NCBI GenBank assembly: GCA_003712055.1
Contig: RHLJ01000001.1
Coordinates: forward strand, 558,001-622,000
DNA: 64,000 nt
Source of the DNA: Balneola sp.
GTDB lineage: Bacteria; Bacteroidota; Rhodothermia; Balneolales; Balneolaceae
Direction of reading: 5' to 3'
Position numbers and translations under genes: made by a program. Numbering within the stretch: position 1 is the first letter of the stretch; every line of letters begins with the position of its first letter. Below, piece after piece: positions 41,282-53,300 of this stretch. A model generated the notes under the pieces. That model ran no database searches, was not told the origin of the DNA, and was given only the letters and a program-made list of their open reading frames with translations.

Positions 41282-41826
41282 AAGAATAAGTCTTCTTCTT
41301 TTAGGGATGAAAAAAGTGGCTGACGCCGATCCTTATCTGAAAGAATTGGTCTAGATATATCCCAGTTAATACGGATCAAGGGGTCGTCCCAACGAATGCC
41401 TCTCTCAGAGTCTTTGTCATAATAGTCGGTACACTTGTAATGCACAATAGCTTCATCAGATAAAACAGAAAAACCATGAGCAAAACCTTCAGGTATATAA
41501 ATTTGTCTATGATTTTTTTCGCTGATCTTAACGGCAACATAGTTTCCAAAAGTTTTGGAAGCTCTTCTTACATCAACAGCAACATCCAGTACTTCCCCTT
41601 TAATACATTGCACTAATTTTCCTTGCGGTTTTTCTAGCTGATAATGTAATCCCCTAACTGTTCCTTTATAGGATTTTGAAATATTATCCTGAACAAAATT
41701 CATCTCAATACCATGCTCTAGTAAAACTTGTTTACGGAAGGACTCTAAAAAATATCCTCGATCATCCTCATATACCTGCGGTTCAATAATCTTGACCTCA
41801 GGTATTCTAGCACTGGTGATTTTCAT
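41278..41826 (-). CDS. rmlC: dTDP-4-dehydrorhamnose 3,5-epimerase RmlC
   Basis: 182 residues, cupin fold: 'EPQVYEDDRGYFLESF' near 15-30, 'NFVQDNISKSYKGTVRGLHYQLEKPQGKLVQCIKGEVLDVAVDVRRASKTFG' near 42-93 with the catalytic His in 'RGLHYQ', and 'IYIPEGFAHGF' plus 'YKCTDYYDKDSERGIRWDDP' later. Third-step enzyme of dTDP-rhamnose synthesis. It lies 3 bp after rmlD and overlaps rmlB. Confidence 0.96.
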   Translation of the reverse strand: MKITSARIPEVKIIEPQVYEDDRGYFLESFRKQVLLEHGIEMNFVQDNISKSYKGTVRGLHYQLEKPQGKLVQCIKGEVLDVAVDVRRASKTFGNYVAVKISEKNHRQIYIPEGFAHGFSVLSDEAIVHYKCTDYYDKDSERGIRWDDPLIRINWDISRPILSDKDRRQPLFSSLKEEDLFL

Positions 41827-41829
41827 CGA

Positions 41830-42687
41830 TTAGATTGTGTTTAATAGTTCTTTTAAGCCTTGCTGCCAACTAATGATTTCAATGCCGGGAATGGTACTAA
41901 TTTTTTTAGTACTTAGTTTAGAAAAAAAAGGGCGACTGGCCTTAGTAACGTACTCTTTTGAAGAAACAGGTAGTAATTCTACCTTCATTTTTTTTAGTCT
42001 GAAAATCTCGTTGGCCACCTCGAACCAGTTCGTGATTCCAGACGAGCTTAAATGGAAGTAACCCTTACAGTTTTGTTCTAAAAGTGAAAATGTATTCGTA
42101 ACAACGTTCTTCGTAAATGTAGGAGCTCCGAATTGGTCATTAACAACTTTCAATGTATCTCTTTCTTCACCAAGCCTGAGCATTGTCTTTACAAAATTAT
42201 TCCCATATTCACCGCAAAGCCATGAGACTCTAAGGATCAAATACTCACAATCTGACTTTCGTATTATTTCTTCGCCCCCTTGTTTTGAAAGACCATACAC
42301 GTTTTTTGGAGAGGTCTCGTGTTCTTCAGAATAGCCTTCAGGGGTGCTCTCTTTATCCTCGTGGGAACCATTAAATACATAATCGGTGGAGTAATGAACC
42401 AGCTTTATATTCTTTAGCTTACAAGTGTTTGAAATCTCTTTTAGAGCATACGCATTCACTTTGAAAGCGAGATCCTTTTCCTCCTCTGCTTTATCAACAT
42501 TTGTATATGCTGCACAATTTATGAAAGCTGATGGCTTATCTTTTTCAACTATACTTCTTAGCTCTGAAATATTTGTTATATCTAATTCTTCAGAACAATA
42601 AGCCTGGAAATCAATCCCTTTTTTCTCACAAAAAATGACCCACTCCTTACCGAGTTGACCACATGCCCCTGTGATTAAAAGTTTCAT
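41830..42687 (-). CDS. rmlD: dTDP-4-dehydrorhamnose reductase RmlD
   Basis: 285 residues: N-terminal 'ITGACGQLGKEW' (NADPH loop) at 5-16, 'AFINCAAYTNVDKAEEEKDLAFKVNAYAL' near 54-82, 'LVHYSTDYVFNGS' near 95-107, 'SPKNVYGLSKQGGEEII' near 128-144 (YxxxK), 'YLILRVSWLCGEYGNNFVKTML' near 150-171 and 'GYFHLSSSGITNWFEVANEIF'. Last step to dTDP-L-rhamnose. Start overlaps the rmlA stop by 4 bases. Confidence 0.95.
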   Translation of the reverse strand: MKLLITGACGQLGKEWVIFCEKKGIDFQAYCSEELDITNISELRSIVEKDKPSAFINCAAYTNVDKAEEEKDLAFKVNAYALKEISNTCKLKNIKLVHYSTDYVFNGSHEDKESTPEGYSEEHETSPKNVYGLSKQGGEEIIRKSDCEYLILRVSWLCGEYGNNFVKTMLRLGEERDTLKVVNDQFGAPTFTKNVVTNTFSLLEQNCKGYFHLSSSGITNWFEVANEIFRLKKMKVELLPVSSKEYVTKASRPFFSKLSTKKISTIPGIEIISWQQGLKELLNTI

Positions 42688-43391
42688 CGATTTCCTAACG
42701 CTAATTCGTTTGCAAGTTTATATGAACTCGGAGTTCCTGCATCGGTCCACCAGCCTTTAAGTACAGAACTAGTCATCTCCCCTTTTTGGATATAGAAATT
42801 ATTCACATCTGTTATTTCGAGTTCACCTCTTCCTGAAGGTTTTAGGATTTTAATGCAATCAAATACCTTTGAGTCGTAAAAATAAATCCCTGTTACAGCA
42901 AAATTAGATTTAGGGAATTCTGGTTTCTCTTCAATAGATACCACTTTTTCCCCATTCAACTCTGCTACTCCATATCTCTGTGGATCGTGCACTTCCTGGA
43001 TAAGAATTTGGGCGCCTGAACCGGAATAATTTTGCGCAGCTGATTCCAATGATTGTTGAAATATATTATCTCCCAGAATCACTATCACCGAATCAGAGCC
43101 AACAAAATTCTCAGCTAAACCCAGAGCCTGGGCAATACCTCCAGCTTCGTCTTGTACTTTATAAGTGAATCTACAGCCGAAGTCCTTCCCTGACCCTAGT
43201 AAGTTTACAACATCTCCCATATGATCAGTACCGGTAACAATCAGTATTTCCTCTATACCAACTTGAATAAGTTTTTCAATAGGATGATAGATCATTGGTT
43301 TATCACCAACTGGTAGCAGATGTTTATTTGTCACCTTTGTTAATGGATAAAGCCTGGATCCGGTTCCCCCGGCAAGTACAACTCCTTTCAT
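42684..43391 (-). CDS. rmlA: Glucose-1-phosphate thymidylyltransferase RmlA, short form
   Basis: 235 residues with the full catalytic core: 'VLAGGTGSRLYPLTKVTNKHLLPVGDKPMIYHPIEKLI' at 5-42, 'YKVQDEAGGIAQALGLAENFVG' near 76-97, 'VILGDNIFQQS' near 103-113, 'PQRYGVAELNGEKVVSIEEKP', 'TGIYFYDSKVFD' and 'WWTDAGTPSSYKLANEL' at the end. It lacks the ~55-residue C-terminal helical part of classical RmlA (about 290 residues). The stop overlaps rmlD by ATGA, so a frameshift is unlikely; such short forms exist. First gene of the rml operon. Confidence 0.88.
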   Translation of the reverse strand: MKGVVLAGGTGSRLYPLTKVTNKHLLPVGDKPMIYHPIEKLIQVGIEEILIVTGTDHMGDVVNLLGSGKDFGCRFTYKVQDEAGGIAQALGLAENFVGSDSVIVILGDNIFQQSLESAAQNYSGSGAQILIQEVHDPQRYGVAELNGEKVVSIEEKPEFPKSNFAVTGIYFYDSKVFDCIKILKPSGRGELEITDVNNFYIQKGEMTSSVLKGWWTDAGTPSSYKLANELALGNR

Positions 43392-43440
43392 AAATCTTTT
43401 TCGTTGGTTAGCCTAACAGTTCAAGAAATTAAAACTACTC

Positions 43441-43460
43441 TTAATTTGAATTAATTTGAA
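43441..43460. repeat. Tandem 10-bp repeat in the rmlA upstream region
   Basis: TTAATTTGAA occurs twice in tandem, without interruption, 50 bp ahead of rmlA and 145 bp ahead of the divergent giant-protein gene. Direct repeats 10 bp apart put both copies on one helix face, as LytTR-type regulators like. It may be fortuitous in AT-rich DNA. Confidence 0.3.
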
Positions 43461-43589
43461 GTATTTTTAAAACCACTTGAGTTGGATTATTAGAATTAGT
43501 GGCCTCTAATAATTAAAGACTTTTAATATTGAGCCGTTAGAAATATTTCATAGTGCTGTTGATGCCTATACTTGCTTATTGGATGTACG

Positions 43590-43597
43590 TAATTTTG
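43590..43597 (+). promoter_or_regulatory. Bacteroidota-type -7 element (TAATTTTG), near-leaderless start
   Basis: Exact TAnnTTTG match, ending 7 bases before the ATG at 43605. A transcript from it would have almost no leader. A TTG at 43572 is a short-spaced -33 candidate. Confidence 0.5.
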
Positions 43598-43604
43598 GCG
43601 TGCA

Positions 43605-46600
43605 ATGAAATTTTCTCTATTCAGTTTTTTTCTAATCTTAGTTTTCATTGCTCCTACCAATTCTTTGATAGCTCAAACAGCGCTATGGACAGGAGCTGTG
43701 GATTCATCCTGGCATAACGCCGATAATTGGAGCACAAATGAAGTTCCAGGTTCTTCATCAAAGGTTGTTTTAAAAGGAAATACTACTCCCTATCCTGTAA
43801 TTACTACTAATGTAACGGTTGAATCGATAGAAATAAACCAATGGTACAGCAATCCCGGTGATAAAATCAAAATCAGGAATAACGCAACACTCTCGATAAG
43901 TGATGATCTAAGAATAAATTCGGCGGGGAGCATAGAAGTCATAAATGGCCACGTTGAAATGACCGGGAGCTCAGATAATAGTCCGTCATTTACGATGAAC
44001 TCAGTTAATACAGAGATTAATATTACAGAGGGAAGCTTTACCATTGGTTCAGAATCTCAAGAAATCAAAACAGAAATTGTAGGCAAATTCAACGTGGGCA
44101 ATGGTTCCTTAACGGTTAACGGAGAATTCTCTATTTCTAGTGGAGACACAATCAATGCGCAGAGCGGAACAGTCATAATAAACGGTAATGCTACGATAAA
44201 TGGTGTTTATAATGGTGATGATGCAGAAACTAGTTTTTATGGTTCAGTAGATGTTAAATCAGGAGGAGTTATAAATCTTAATACGGGAACCATAGATTTT
44301 TATGAAGATACCTATATTGGAAACTCGGGAAACGTCAACTTTGGATACGGACTAGTAAATATAATGTCAGATGTATCTGTAAGTGCAGGAGGATACTTTA
44401 ATGTAGAAGATGCAGTAGTGAACATAGTAGGAGATGCTGATTTTAATGCTAATGGTCATCTGACCATTAATACAGGCACTATTAATATCGATGGAAGTGC
44501 TAGTCTTACTAATGGAGGAAGTTTTGAGCTTAATGAGGGTGATCTTAAAATTGGAGGAGATGCTTCTTTTACCTCAGGAGGGAAAGTTGACGCCGGGACT
44601 GCAACAATCACATTAGAAGGAGACTTTAACATACAAAACAGTAATAACTTTGATGCCAATAATAGTACGGTAGTTTTTAGTGGTGATTCGACTCAAACTA
44701 TAAACTCCGACTCAGATATCACTTTCTATAATGTGGAGGTAGATTCGGGATCTGTACTAAGCACAGATGGTGATGATGAAAATACCATTATCATTGAAGG
44801 TTATTTACTTATTGATGAAGAGGCAAATGTAACTATCGAAGAAGACGATCAGCTTGATGTTTTAGGGGAAATAAGTGGCGGTGGAAATGAAAACATCAGC
44901 AGCTCTTCCCCTTATGCTATGTCAGCAAGTGCCCCCTCTCTAAATTCTGTACTTATCACTTTCAGTAAAGGCATGGAACAATCATCTGTAGAAAATACTG
45001 GGAATTATGACATAGATGGAGGAATAACCATACTAAGTGCTTCTTTAGATGTTAGTGGTGATAGTACAGAAGTAACGTTAACTGTATCAACGTTAACAGA
45101 GGATGTAGAATATCAAATTACTATGAATGACCTCTTTAGTAATGATGGTGGAGAAATTTCAGAAGACCATGCAAAAAACTTTACTAAAGTGGGGAGTACG
45201 ACATTTTACAGCATTACTGATGGTAATTGGGATTCTAATAGCACCTGGTCAACAACAGGACATTCTGGAATTGCAGCCTCTTCTAACCCAGGAAATACAA
45301 CTGATGCTACCATTGTGATTGGTAACGGACATACTGTTACTTTGGTTAGTAGTGCTAATTTAGAGGATCAGATGTCAGTTACTGTTTCAGGCGCAACGTT
45401 TTCTATCGAGACTGGTGGAGTATTGACAATGGGGTCAGAAACGATAACTGGATCAGGCACCTTCCAGGTTATCGATGGCACTGTTGAGATTGGCTCAACT
45501 GAAGGGATTAATTCTTCCGGAGATTCTGGAAATATTCAGACCACAACCCGAATATTTAGCAATTCCGGCTCTTATTCATACAATGGATATACCTCTCAAA
45601 TTGTAGGAAATGGCCTTCCATCGGAGGTTGAAAATCTGATCATAGATAATGCTGATGGAGTTTACCTCAATGCAGACCTTGAAGTTAAAGGCACTCTCTC
45701 ATTGACAAATGGATCCTTCACCATTGAGTATGGAACTAACCTAATAGCTAATTCAAAGACTATTACTTCAGGCGATTTAATTATGAGGCATCAGATTACA
45801 GGCTCTAACGGATCTAGATTACTTTCTTCTCCCATTGCTTCTGATTATGATGATTTCCTTGATAGTATTGTTACTCAGGGATATTCGGGCGCTTTTTATA
45901 GCACAGGCTCAAATCCTGGCGATACTCTTATGCCAAATGTGCTTTATTATGATGAAAGTTATCCTGGAACCGATAATCAAAGATGGAGAGCCCCTGAAAG
46001 TGCATCTACTGACTTAACTGAAGGAAGAGGACTATTTACCTACATTTTCGGAGATATATCTGCAGACAGTAGATACAATAACACCTTTCCAATTACACTG
46101 GAAGTACAAGGTCAAGAACATGAAGGCCCCATTGATTTTAATGTTACCTATACCACAACCGCTGATTCGGGTTGGAATTTAGTTGGTAATCCATATGCCG
46201 CAACTATAGACTGGGATGACGCCAATTGGACCAAAACAAATATTGATGCAACTATATATATATGGGATTATGCTACCAGTGAATACAAAACATGGAACGG
46301 AACTACCGGAGATTTAGGAAGTGGACTTATCGCCCCGTTTCAGGGCTTCTGGATTAAAGCCAATGATACTTCTCCATCACTAATAGTTGAAGAAGACGCT
46401 AAAAGTACCGGAGGAACTTATGTTGGAAAGGCAAACCCGGAAGAAGCTAGTTCACATCCAATGTTTTCTCTTACTCTTTCTGATGACCACTTAAAAACTT
46501 CGGCTCATTTTATGTTTTCGGAATCTGCTATGATGGGAAAAGATAAAGATGATGCATATCAGTTATTGCCCATGAGCGGTGTCGGGACATACCTTGAACT

Positions 46601-47243
46601 AAGCTCAATAACCTACGAAGGAAACAAATATGCCATAAATAACTTGCCACGAGATTTTGGTGTACCTATAGAAATTCCTTTATCTGTGAACGCATTCACA
46701 CAAGGATTTTCAATATCCAAGGCTTTGAACTTTGAGGTTTCATCCATGGAAAATATCCCTTCAGGCTGGAGAATTTTTCTATTTGATTCTGAAACAGGTA
46801 CCGAGACCGAGCTGTTTGAAAAAAGCATCTACCCTTTCAATTTTTCAGGTGCTTATGGAAAAGTAGCACCAAATTATAATACCAAGTCGAAACCGATATT
46901 AACCAGTACAGCATCAACGGACATGTCTCGGTTTTCACTCATAATTGAACCTGGTGAAGATGCTAAAGATATGCCCAGTTCTTTAGAACTTTTCCAAAAC
47001 TACCCCAACCCCTTCAATCCAACAACAAACTTAGAGTTCTCATTACCTATTCAAAATGAAGTAAGTCTTACCATTTATGATATGTTAGGCAGGGAAGTAG
47101 CAACCATTCTCAATAAAGAAGAACTAAATGCAGGTACCCATACCTTCAAATGGGACGCTTCGGAATTATCTAGCGGAGTATATATCTACCGGTTGATTAC
47201 ACGTGAAAATGTCTACGTTAAAAAAATGACGCTGATTAAATAA
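43605..47243 (+). CDS. Giant secreted beta-helix protein with C-terminal sorting tail
   Basis: 1212 residues. Signal peptide at 1-23 ('FFLILVFIAPTNSLIAQ'). A 'WTGAVDSSWHNADNWS' module follows at 27-100, as often found ahead of passenger repeats. About 150-400 holds imperfect 20-25-residue repeats of the form 'GxxNINGDAxFxxGGxxxxNxGTI', a right-handed beta-helix. An Ig-like stretch ('PYAMSASAPSLNSVLITFSKGM') lies near 444-540, and a second 'WDSNSTWSTTGHSG' module near 544. The last ~500 residues match the two following proteins. Ends 'FQNYPNPFNPTTNLEF' to 'GVYIYRLIT', a type A sorting tail for T9SS-like secretion and anchoring. Likely a surface protein. Confidence 0.85.
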   Translation: MKFSLFSFFLILVFIAPTNSLIAQTALWTGAVDSSWHNADNWSTNEVPGSSSKVVLKGNTTPYPVITTNVTVESIEINQWYSNPGDKIKIRNNATLSISDDLRINSAGSIEVINGHVEMTGSSDNSPSFTMNSVNTEINITEGSFTIGSESQEIKTEIVGKFNVGNGSLTVNGEFSISSGDTINAQSGTVIINGNATINGVYNGDDAETSFYGSVDVKSGGVINLNTGTIDFYEDTYIGNSGNVNFGYGLVNIMSDVSVSAGGYFNVEDAVVNIVGDADFNANGHLTINTGTINIDGSASLTNGGSFELNEGDLKIGGDASFTSGGKVDAGTATITLEGDFNIQNSNNFDANNSTVVFSGDSTQTINSDSDITFYNVEVDSGSVLSTDGDDENTIIIEGYLLIDEEANVTIEEDDQLDVLGEISGGGNENISSSSPYAMSASAPSLNSVLITFSKGMEQSSVENTGNYDIDGGITILSASLDVSGDSTEVTLTVSTLTEDVEYQITMNDLFSNDGGEISEDHAKNFTKVGSTTFYSITDGNWDSNSTWSTTGHSGIAASSNPGNTTDATIVIGNGHTVTLVSSANLEDQMSVTVSGATFSIETGGVLTMGSETITGSGTFQVIDGTVEIGSTEGINSSGDSGNIQTTTRIFSNSGSYSYNGYTSQIVGNGLPSEVENLIIDNADGVYLNADLEVKGTLSLTNGSFTIEYGTNLIANSKTITSGDLIMRHQITGSNGSRLLSSPIASDYDDFLDSIVTQGYSGAFYSTGSNPGDTLMPNVLYYDESYPGTDNQRWRAPESASTDLTEGRGLFTYIFGDISADSRYNNTFPITLEVQGQEHEGPIDFNVTYTTTADSGWNLVGNPYAATIDWDDANWTKTNIDATIYIWDYATSEYKTWNGTTGDLGSGLIAPFQGFWIKANDTSPSLIVEEDAKSTGGTYVGKANPEEASSHPMFSLTLSDDHLKTSAHFMFSESAMMGKDKDDAYQLLPMSGVGTYLELSSITYEGNKYAINNLPRDFGVPIEIPLSVNAFTQGFSISKALNFEVSSMENIPSGWRIFLFDSETGTETELFEKSIYPFNFSGAYGKVAPNYNTKSKPILTSTASTDMSRFSLIIEPGEDAKDMPSSLELFQNYPNPFNPTTNLEFSLPIQNEVSLTIYDMLGREVATILNKEELNAGTHTFKWDASELSSGVYIYRLITRENVYVKKMTLIK

Positions 47244-47263
47244 TCCCAATTCAGAATTATTAA

Positions 47264-47278
47264 AGCTCTCTAAGAGCT
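47264..47278 (+). terminator. Small hairpin after the first giant gene
   Basis: AGCTCT - CTA - AGAGCT, 6-bp perfect stem, 20 bp after the stop. No T-run, so terminator function is doubtful. Confidence 0.3.
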
Positions 47279-47360
47279 GTTAGAATTGACTAATGTGAAG
47301 CTTATGAGCCTTAGCATTAGCTATCTTTTGTTTTAGAAGTTCTGAAATTGAGATTACAAT

Positions 47361-50300
47361 TTGACTGGTGTAGACAAAATACGACTGCCAAGGGTAGGTA
47401 GAATTGTTTTATTCTTATTTGCTTTATCGTTCACTGATATAGCCCTGGGACAGGTTTCTGGATACTCCAATCGCTTGAAATTCCAAGTAAATGCTTCCCA
47501 GGTTGCAGATACATCCGATATTTCCAATTTCCCAGTACTCGTTAATGTTACCAATAACGATTTAAGAACTACAGGGAATGGAGGATTTGTTGAAAATACG
47601 AATGGCTATGACATCATTTTTACGGCAGCCAATGGATCTACCATTCTCAGTCATCAGCTTGAAGAATACAACGCCGCAACCGGAGAAATAACCTTTTGGG
47701 TCCGCTTCCCTACCCTCGCAGCATTAGTTGACACTGAGTTTTATATCTATTTCGGTAATAACAGTATTGCTTCCGACCAATCAAGCACCAATGTTTGGGA
47801 TTCAAATTACAAATTGGTGATGCATCTTAATGAAGCTGCGGCAGGGGGAATTAACTTTACAGATGCATCCGGAAACATCTCTTCCAGTGATATTTCTGAT
47901 AATGCTACTGAACCAACGGATGGCCAAATCTCTGGAGGAAGACTTTTTAATGATCCAGGAACTGGTGACCTTATCACGATTTCCGATAACGGTGTTTCAC
48001 CTCTTGATATTAGTGGGAACATTACTATTTCTGTATGGATTAATATTTCAAATGTCGATGACGGTCCTGATATTATATCGAAAGGTAGTTACTTAGATGG
48101 ATATGCAATTTGGGTAAATGGTTCCGGTTTATTGCGCTTTCAAATCAATAACTCAGCATTGTCCGCTACTACAAATGCAATCAGTAATGGTTCGTGGAAC
48201 TATATCGTAGCTACCAGAGCATCTAACGGTGATCGAGTTATCTATTTAAATGGAGCGGAAATAGCTAGTGATAATAATGCAGCTTCTTTTGAGGTAAATG
48301 ATGATGACTTATTTCTTTCCACAGCAAGCTTCGACTATGAAGGAATTATGGACGAATTCCGGCTTTCTAATATAACAAGAGATAGTGCTTGGGTTGCGAC
48401 TGAATACAACAATAAGAACTCACCTGGTACTTTTATTACTGAAATTAATGCAGAACCGATTGCCTCTGATATTGAAGGTACAAACCTGACTTACAACTCC
48501 GGAGATTCCCCAACTATTATTACTTCTGCTATTACTCTAACAGATGGAAATGATACTAATCTGCAGAGTGCTTCGATTCAAATCACTGGTAATTTTGTTG
48601 ATACTCAGGATGAATTAGGGTTTGTTGATCAAAATGGAATTAGCGGTAGTTACTCTTCAGTTACAGGGATTTTGACGCTCACAGGTACTTCATCTGTAGC
48701 GAATTATCAGACGGCCTTGCAAAGTATTACTTACGAGAATACAAACCCGGACCCAACCACTGCTACAAGAACGGTAAGCTTTACGGTGAATGATGGAATC
48801 GACGATAGTAACACTGAAACTCGTGATATTACCGTCGTTAAAGTTAATATTGACCCTGTTCTTGCAAATATTGAGTCTTCGAACCTTGTCTACTTTGCAA
48901 GTAGCGGAGAGCGAACAATTACTTCAACGATCGAAGTTTCGGATTCCGACAATGCAAATTTAGATAGCGCCGTTGTTGAATTTACATTTGGTTATATATC
49001 CAGTGAAGACACCCTCAGGTTTATAGATCAAAATGGAATTACAGGCAGCTGGAATGAGAGTACAGGTAAATTAACTCTGTCAGGGAGTGCAACCTTAGCG
49101 GTATATGAAACTGCATTGCGATCAATTACCTACGAAAATGAATCGGGCTCTCCAACAATGAGTAATAGAACCATCAGCTTTAGGGTAAATGACGGGACCG
49201 ATGATAGTAATACCCTTAGTCGTGATATCGAGTACCCTACTTCAATTGCGGACTTCACAAACTATAAAACAGATGTAGTATTCCATTTTGACGCCCAAGA
49301 TGCCGATGGCAATGGTGACAGTGGGACCGGTCAACCTGCTGATGGAACCCTTGCAAGCTGGACAGATATAACAGGAAATATTACTACTACCGCTCCAGGT
49401 GGCGATGAACCTACTCTTGATGCAAGTTATTTCGGTGAAAGAGGTGGAATATTTTTTGATTATAATTCGGGTAATGCAGGTGACCATTATCCGCTAAGTG
49501 AGCCCAGTACTGCGCCTACCATCAATAGTGGAACGTTTACTGAAAAATCATTCGCTTTAGTATTTCGAACTACCAATAATATTGCTGGCTTACACACTAT
49601 ATATGAACAAGGCGGGAGTAGTCGGGGATATAATTTAACTGTCAAAGATAGTGCCGCTTATGCCTATGCATACAGTAATGCTTGGGGCGACCAAAACAAA
49701 TCTATAAATCTCGGCACAGTAGAGCCTAATACTTCGTACATCATGATTGCAAGTCATGGTTCAACAGGTTCAGATGCAACCAGTTACTGGAGAGCTTCTT
49801 TAAATGGTGGAACTATTCAGGAATTGGATGGTGCAACCGATATGGCAAATCACGGAGGTGATCCAAATATTGGGGAAGAGGATGGTACCAGAGATCCAAC
49901 CAGTTTTTCAAACCCTGGAGGTACTACAAGTAATTTTGATGGATTTGTGGGTGAATTTATTTCCTGGAATGACAGTCTTGTAACGTCTGACTTCACCAAC
50001 ATTTATGCATACCTAAGTGAAAAATGGTTTAATGTAGCTCCTGTTCTTGCTGACATTGAAGTCTCAAATCTCAGCTATAACGAAGGTGAGGGAACAGTGA
50101 ACATTACCTCTGCCCTCACCATTACCGACACAGACAATACAACTCTGGACAGTGCTAAGGTTTCTATTACCTCAGGGTTTGAAAGTAGCGAAGATGTCCT
50201 GGATTACGTTACCGCACTTGGAATATCAGGGACTTACGATTCTGGCTCAGGGGTACTAACTCTTACAGGAACTACAACGGTTTCGGACTATCAGACCGCG

Positions 50301-53300
50301 TTGAGAAATGTTACTTACGAAAATACAGAAACAACAACCCCTTCTACTACCACAAGACAAATCAGCTTTATTGTCTATGACTGGGATGATTCAAGTGCAG
50401 AAGTAACCAGAGAAATTGATATAGCCCCAAATAATGATCTTCCCACGCTTGCTAACTTAGAAGCGGGCGTACTTGCTTTTACTGAAAATGATGGGCCAAC
50501 TTCGATAACAGATCTCATCACCGTTTCAGATACCGATGATACTAATCTGGAAGGAGCAACTGTAGCCTTCACCAATAACTATTTTCTTGGTGAAGATGAA
50601 CTTGCCTACTCAAATGCACTAGGAATTACCGGTTCCTTTGATGCTATGAGTGGAGTACTTACACTCACTGGATCTGCTACTCTAGCCAATTATCAAACAG
50701 CCCTTCGAAACGTTACTTATGAAAATGTAAGCTCCGATCCGGTTACAGGACTAAACCGAACCATTGAAGTAAGAGTGTTTGATGGAATAGATAGCAGTGC
50801 TACAGGTACGACACGTGATATCTCTGTTGCCAGTTCAAATACCGCCCCTACCCTTGCCAGTATTGAAAGCTCCAGTATATTCTACCAGGTTGGTGATTCA
50901 AGTATTATTTCGGAGACCATCACCCTTACCGATCCTGATGATACCGATATCGATTCGGTAACCTTTCAGATTACTGCCAATTATAATAGTGCTGAGGATA
51001 CACTGACCTTCCAGCCACTTTTTGGAATTACTCCATCATGGACGGATGACACGGGAGCATTAACACTCAGAGGACCTGCTTCTAAAGCAGACTTCCAATC
51101 CGCAATACGAACGGTTCTATATCAAAATACCACTACTACTCCGTCTGATATCCAACGAACCGTTTCAATCACAGCAAATGACGGAGAGTTGGATAGTAAT
51201 ATCCCGACTAGGAATATTTCTTTCAGTATTCCTAAATCAGTAAATAATCTTTTACTATGGCTTAAAGGAGATGAAGGGACTTTTACTACTACCGCAGGGT
51301 CTACTCAAAGTAGTGAAGGAACGGATGTTGGAAGATGGGAAGACCAAAGCGATAATGGTCGCGATTTCACTGCTACCAATAGCGGAAATGAACCTACTTT
51401 TAGAGAATCAATAAGCGCATTAAATGATCAAAATGCTATCGAATTTCCCGGGTCTACAGGCTTTAGACTTGAAGATACAGACGCAGGGAACTACTTAAAT
51501 GGCTTAAATGAGCTTACCATCTTTTTCGTAATACAATCTTATTTGGTAAATACTGACCGTGGTTTTTGGACTACCTATGAACCAAATGCTTTTGCAACAG
51601 ATTCAGTATTTAGTATTCGGTATGATAGCGAAGGAGACAATGGATTAGCCGATGATGTGATCACAACAGGAATGCGTGATTTAGATGTAGCCTTTGTGCA
51701 AGAGAGTTTCGAAGACGCTCAAACTACTACTGGTCAAATCGTAATGTTAAAATGGACTTCTGAAGAGAATTATGAATTATATATCGATGGTGTATTAAGC
51801 AACCCTTCCTTTTTTCAAAATGTACCTACCGGTGCTTTAGCTAATGTTACTACAGCCATAATTGGTCAGGGAACTCAGGATTTGGCGGACAGCTGGAATG
51901 GTTTAATTGCAGAAGTCATTCTTTATGGAGAGGATATTTCCATCGAAGACCAAGAGTCGGTAGAAGACTATTTATCTATCAAGTACGGAATTGACATTCG
52001 TTCGCTTACAGCTGCAACTGGAGGTGACGCCATCTCTGCTGATGATGCGAGCATTGCTCCTTCTCCAGCCTACACAACACTTACAGGGCCTCGAGTTCAG
52101 GAGAGTTTTGAAGGGGAATTTACAAATGGTGGAACTTTTGTATTTACTGCACCTACCGGGTTTGAATGGAACGCAAGTGGAAGCCCAAGCGCAAGTGTAC
52201 TACCTGCTTTTGGGGGTTCAACGGAATTGGCTATTTCGGCACCAATAGTAACGAGTACCGAAATCACTTTTACGATATCAGCGGAATCGGCATCTAACCC
52301 TGGTGAAATTACCTTTTCTAATTTCGAAGTACGACCTACCACCGGTACTCTTCCAAATACCGGGAATATTACCAATACAGGAACTACCGGGCTTGGTGGA
52401 TCCACCAGCTATGGTACATTAACTATGGTAGCTGGAACTCAAATTGAGATGGAATTTGCTGAGCAACCTTCTGCTTCTAATGTAAGTTCAGCTATTTCTC
52501 CCGCTGTTCGGGTACAATTGATTGATCAGTTTGGAAACTCCGTTGAAGAAAGCCGGGTAAATATTGATATCGCACGAAATATAGTTTCCGGATCAGGAGA
52601 CCTAGGAGGTACAACCACCGAGCAGACCAATGTATTTGGAATAGCTGAATTTGATGATATCAATATTGATGCAGTTGGAACTTATACACTTACTGCTTCA
52701 AGTACCGGTCTGACTGATACAACAAGTAATCAATTTGATGTAGTGGTACTTGGTCAGCTTACCCAATTCATAGTTGAGCGAGTACCTTCAGGCAACATTT
52801 CAGATAAGCTTGCCGGACAAAATTTTAACATCACGGTTGTCGCCGTTGATGGTATCCAGGATACTGTGGACACTTTTACTGGTACGGTAAGCCTGTCTTC
52901 GGATTGTACAATGGGCACAGGACAAGGAACAACAGACAGTTTTGTGGGTGGTGTATTGTCTTCAGCAACTGTTTCAATTTCTAGTTTGGGAACATGTTCT
53001 ATAACAGCTACCAATACTTCCGGTTCCGAAAGCGGAACGAGTAACACTTTTGACGTTACCCCTGGAGCCCCTTCTGAAGCTACAACTACCATTTCAGCAA
53101 GTCCTACCGTTATTCTGAATGATGGCTTTTCAACTTCAACTATCACCATTCAAACAAAAGACTCGGAAGGAAATGACATTACTTCCGGAGGAGAAACCAT
53201 TCTTTTAAGCGCGACGGATGGGGTATTAACTTCTGTTACTGACAATTCAGACGGAACCTATACTGCAACACTAACTTCTTCTGTAGTAGCGGGTATAGCA

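Noticed and set aside
42684-42690. Frameshifted rmlA
   Set aside because: The ATGA junction with rmlD and the intact 'WWTDAGTPSSY' end indicate a natural short form; no continuation of the missing domain is seen in other frames.
48455-51235. CRISPR-like or satellite repeats in the giant genes
   Set aside because: The periodicity is about 390 bp, diverged at DNA level and in frame: it is protein-domain repetition, not a CRISPR array.
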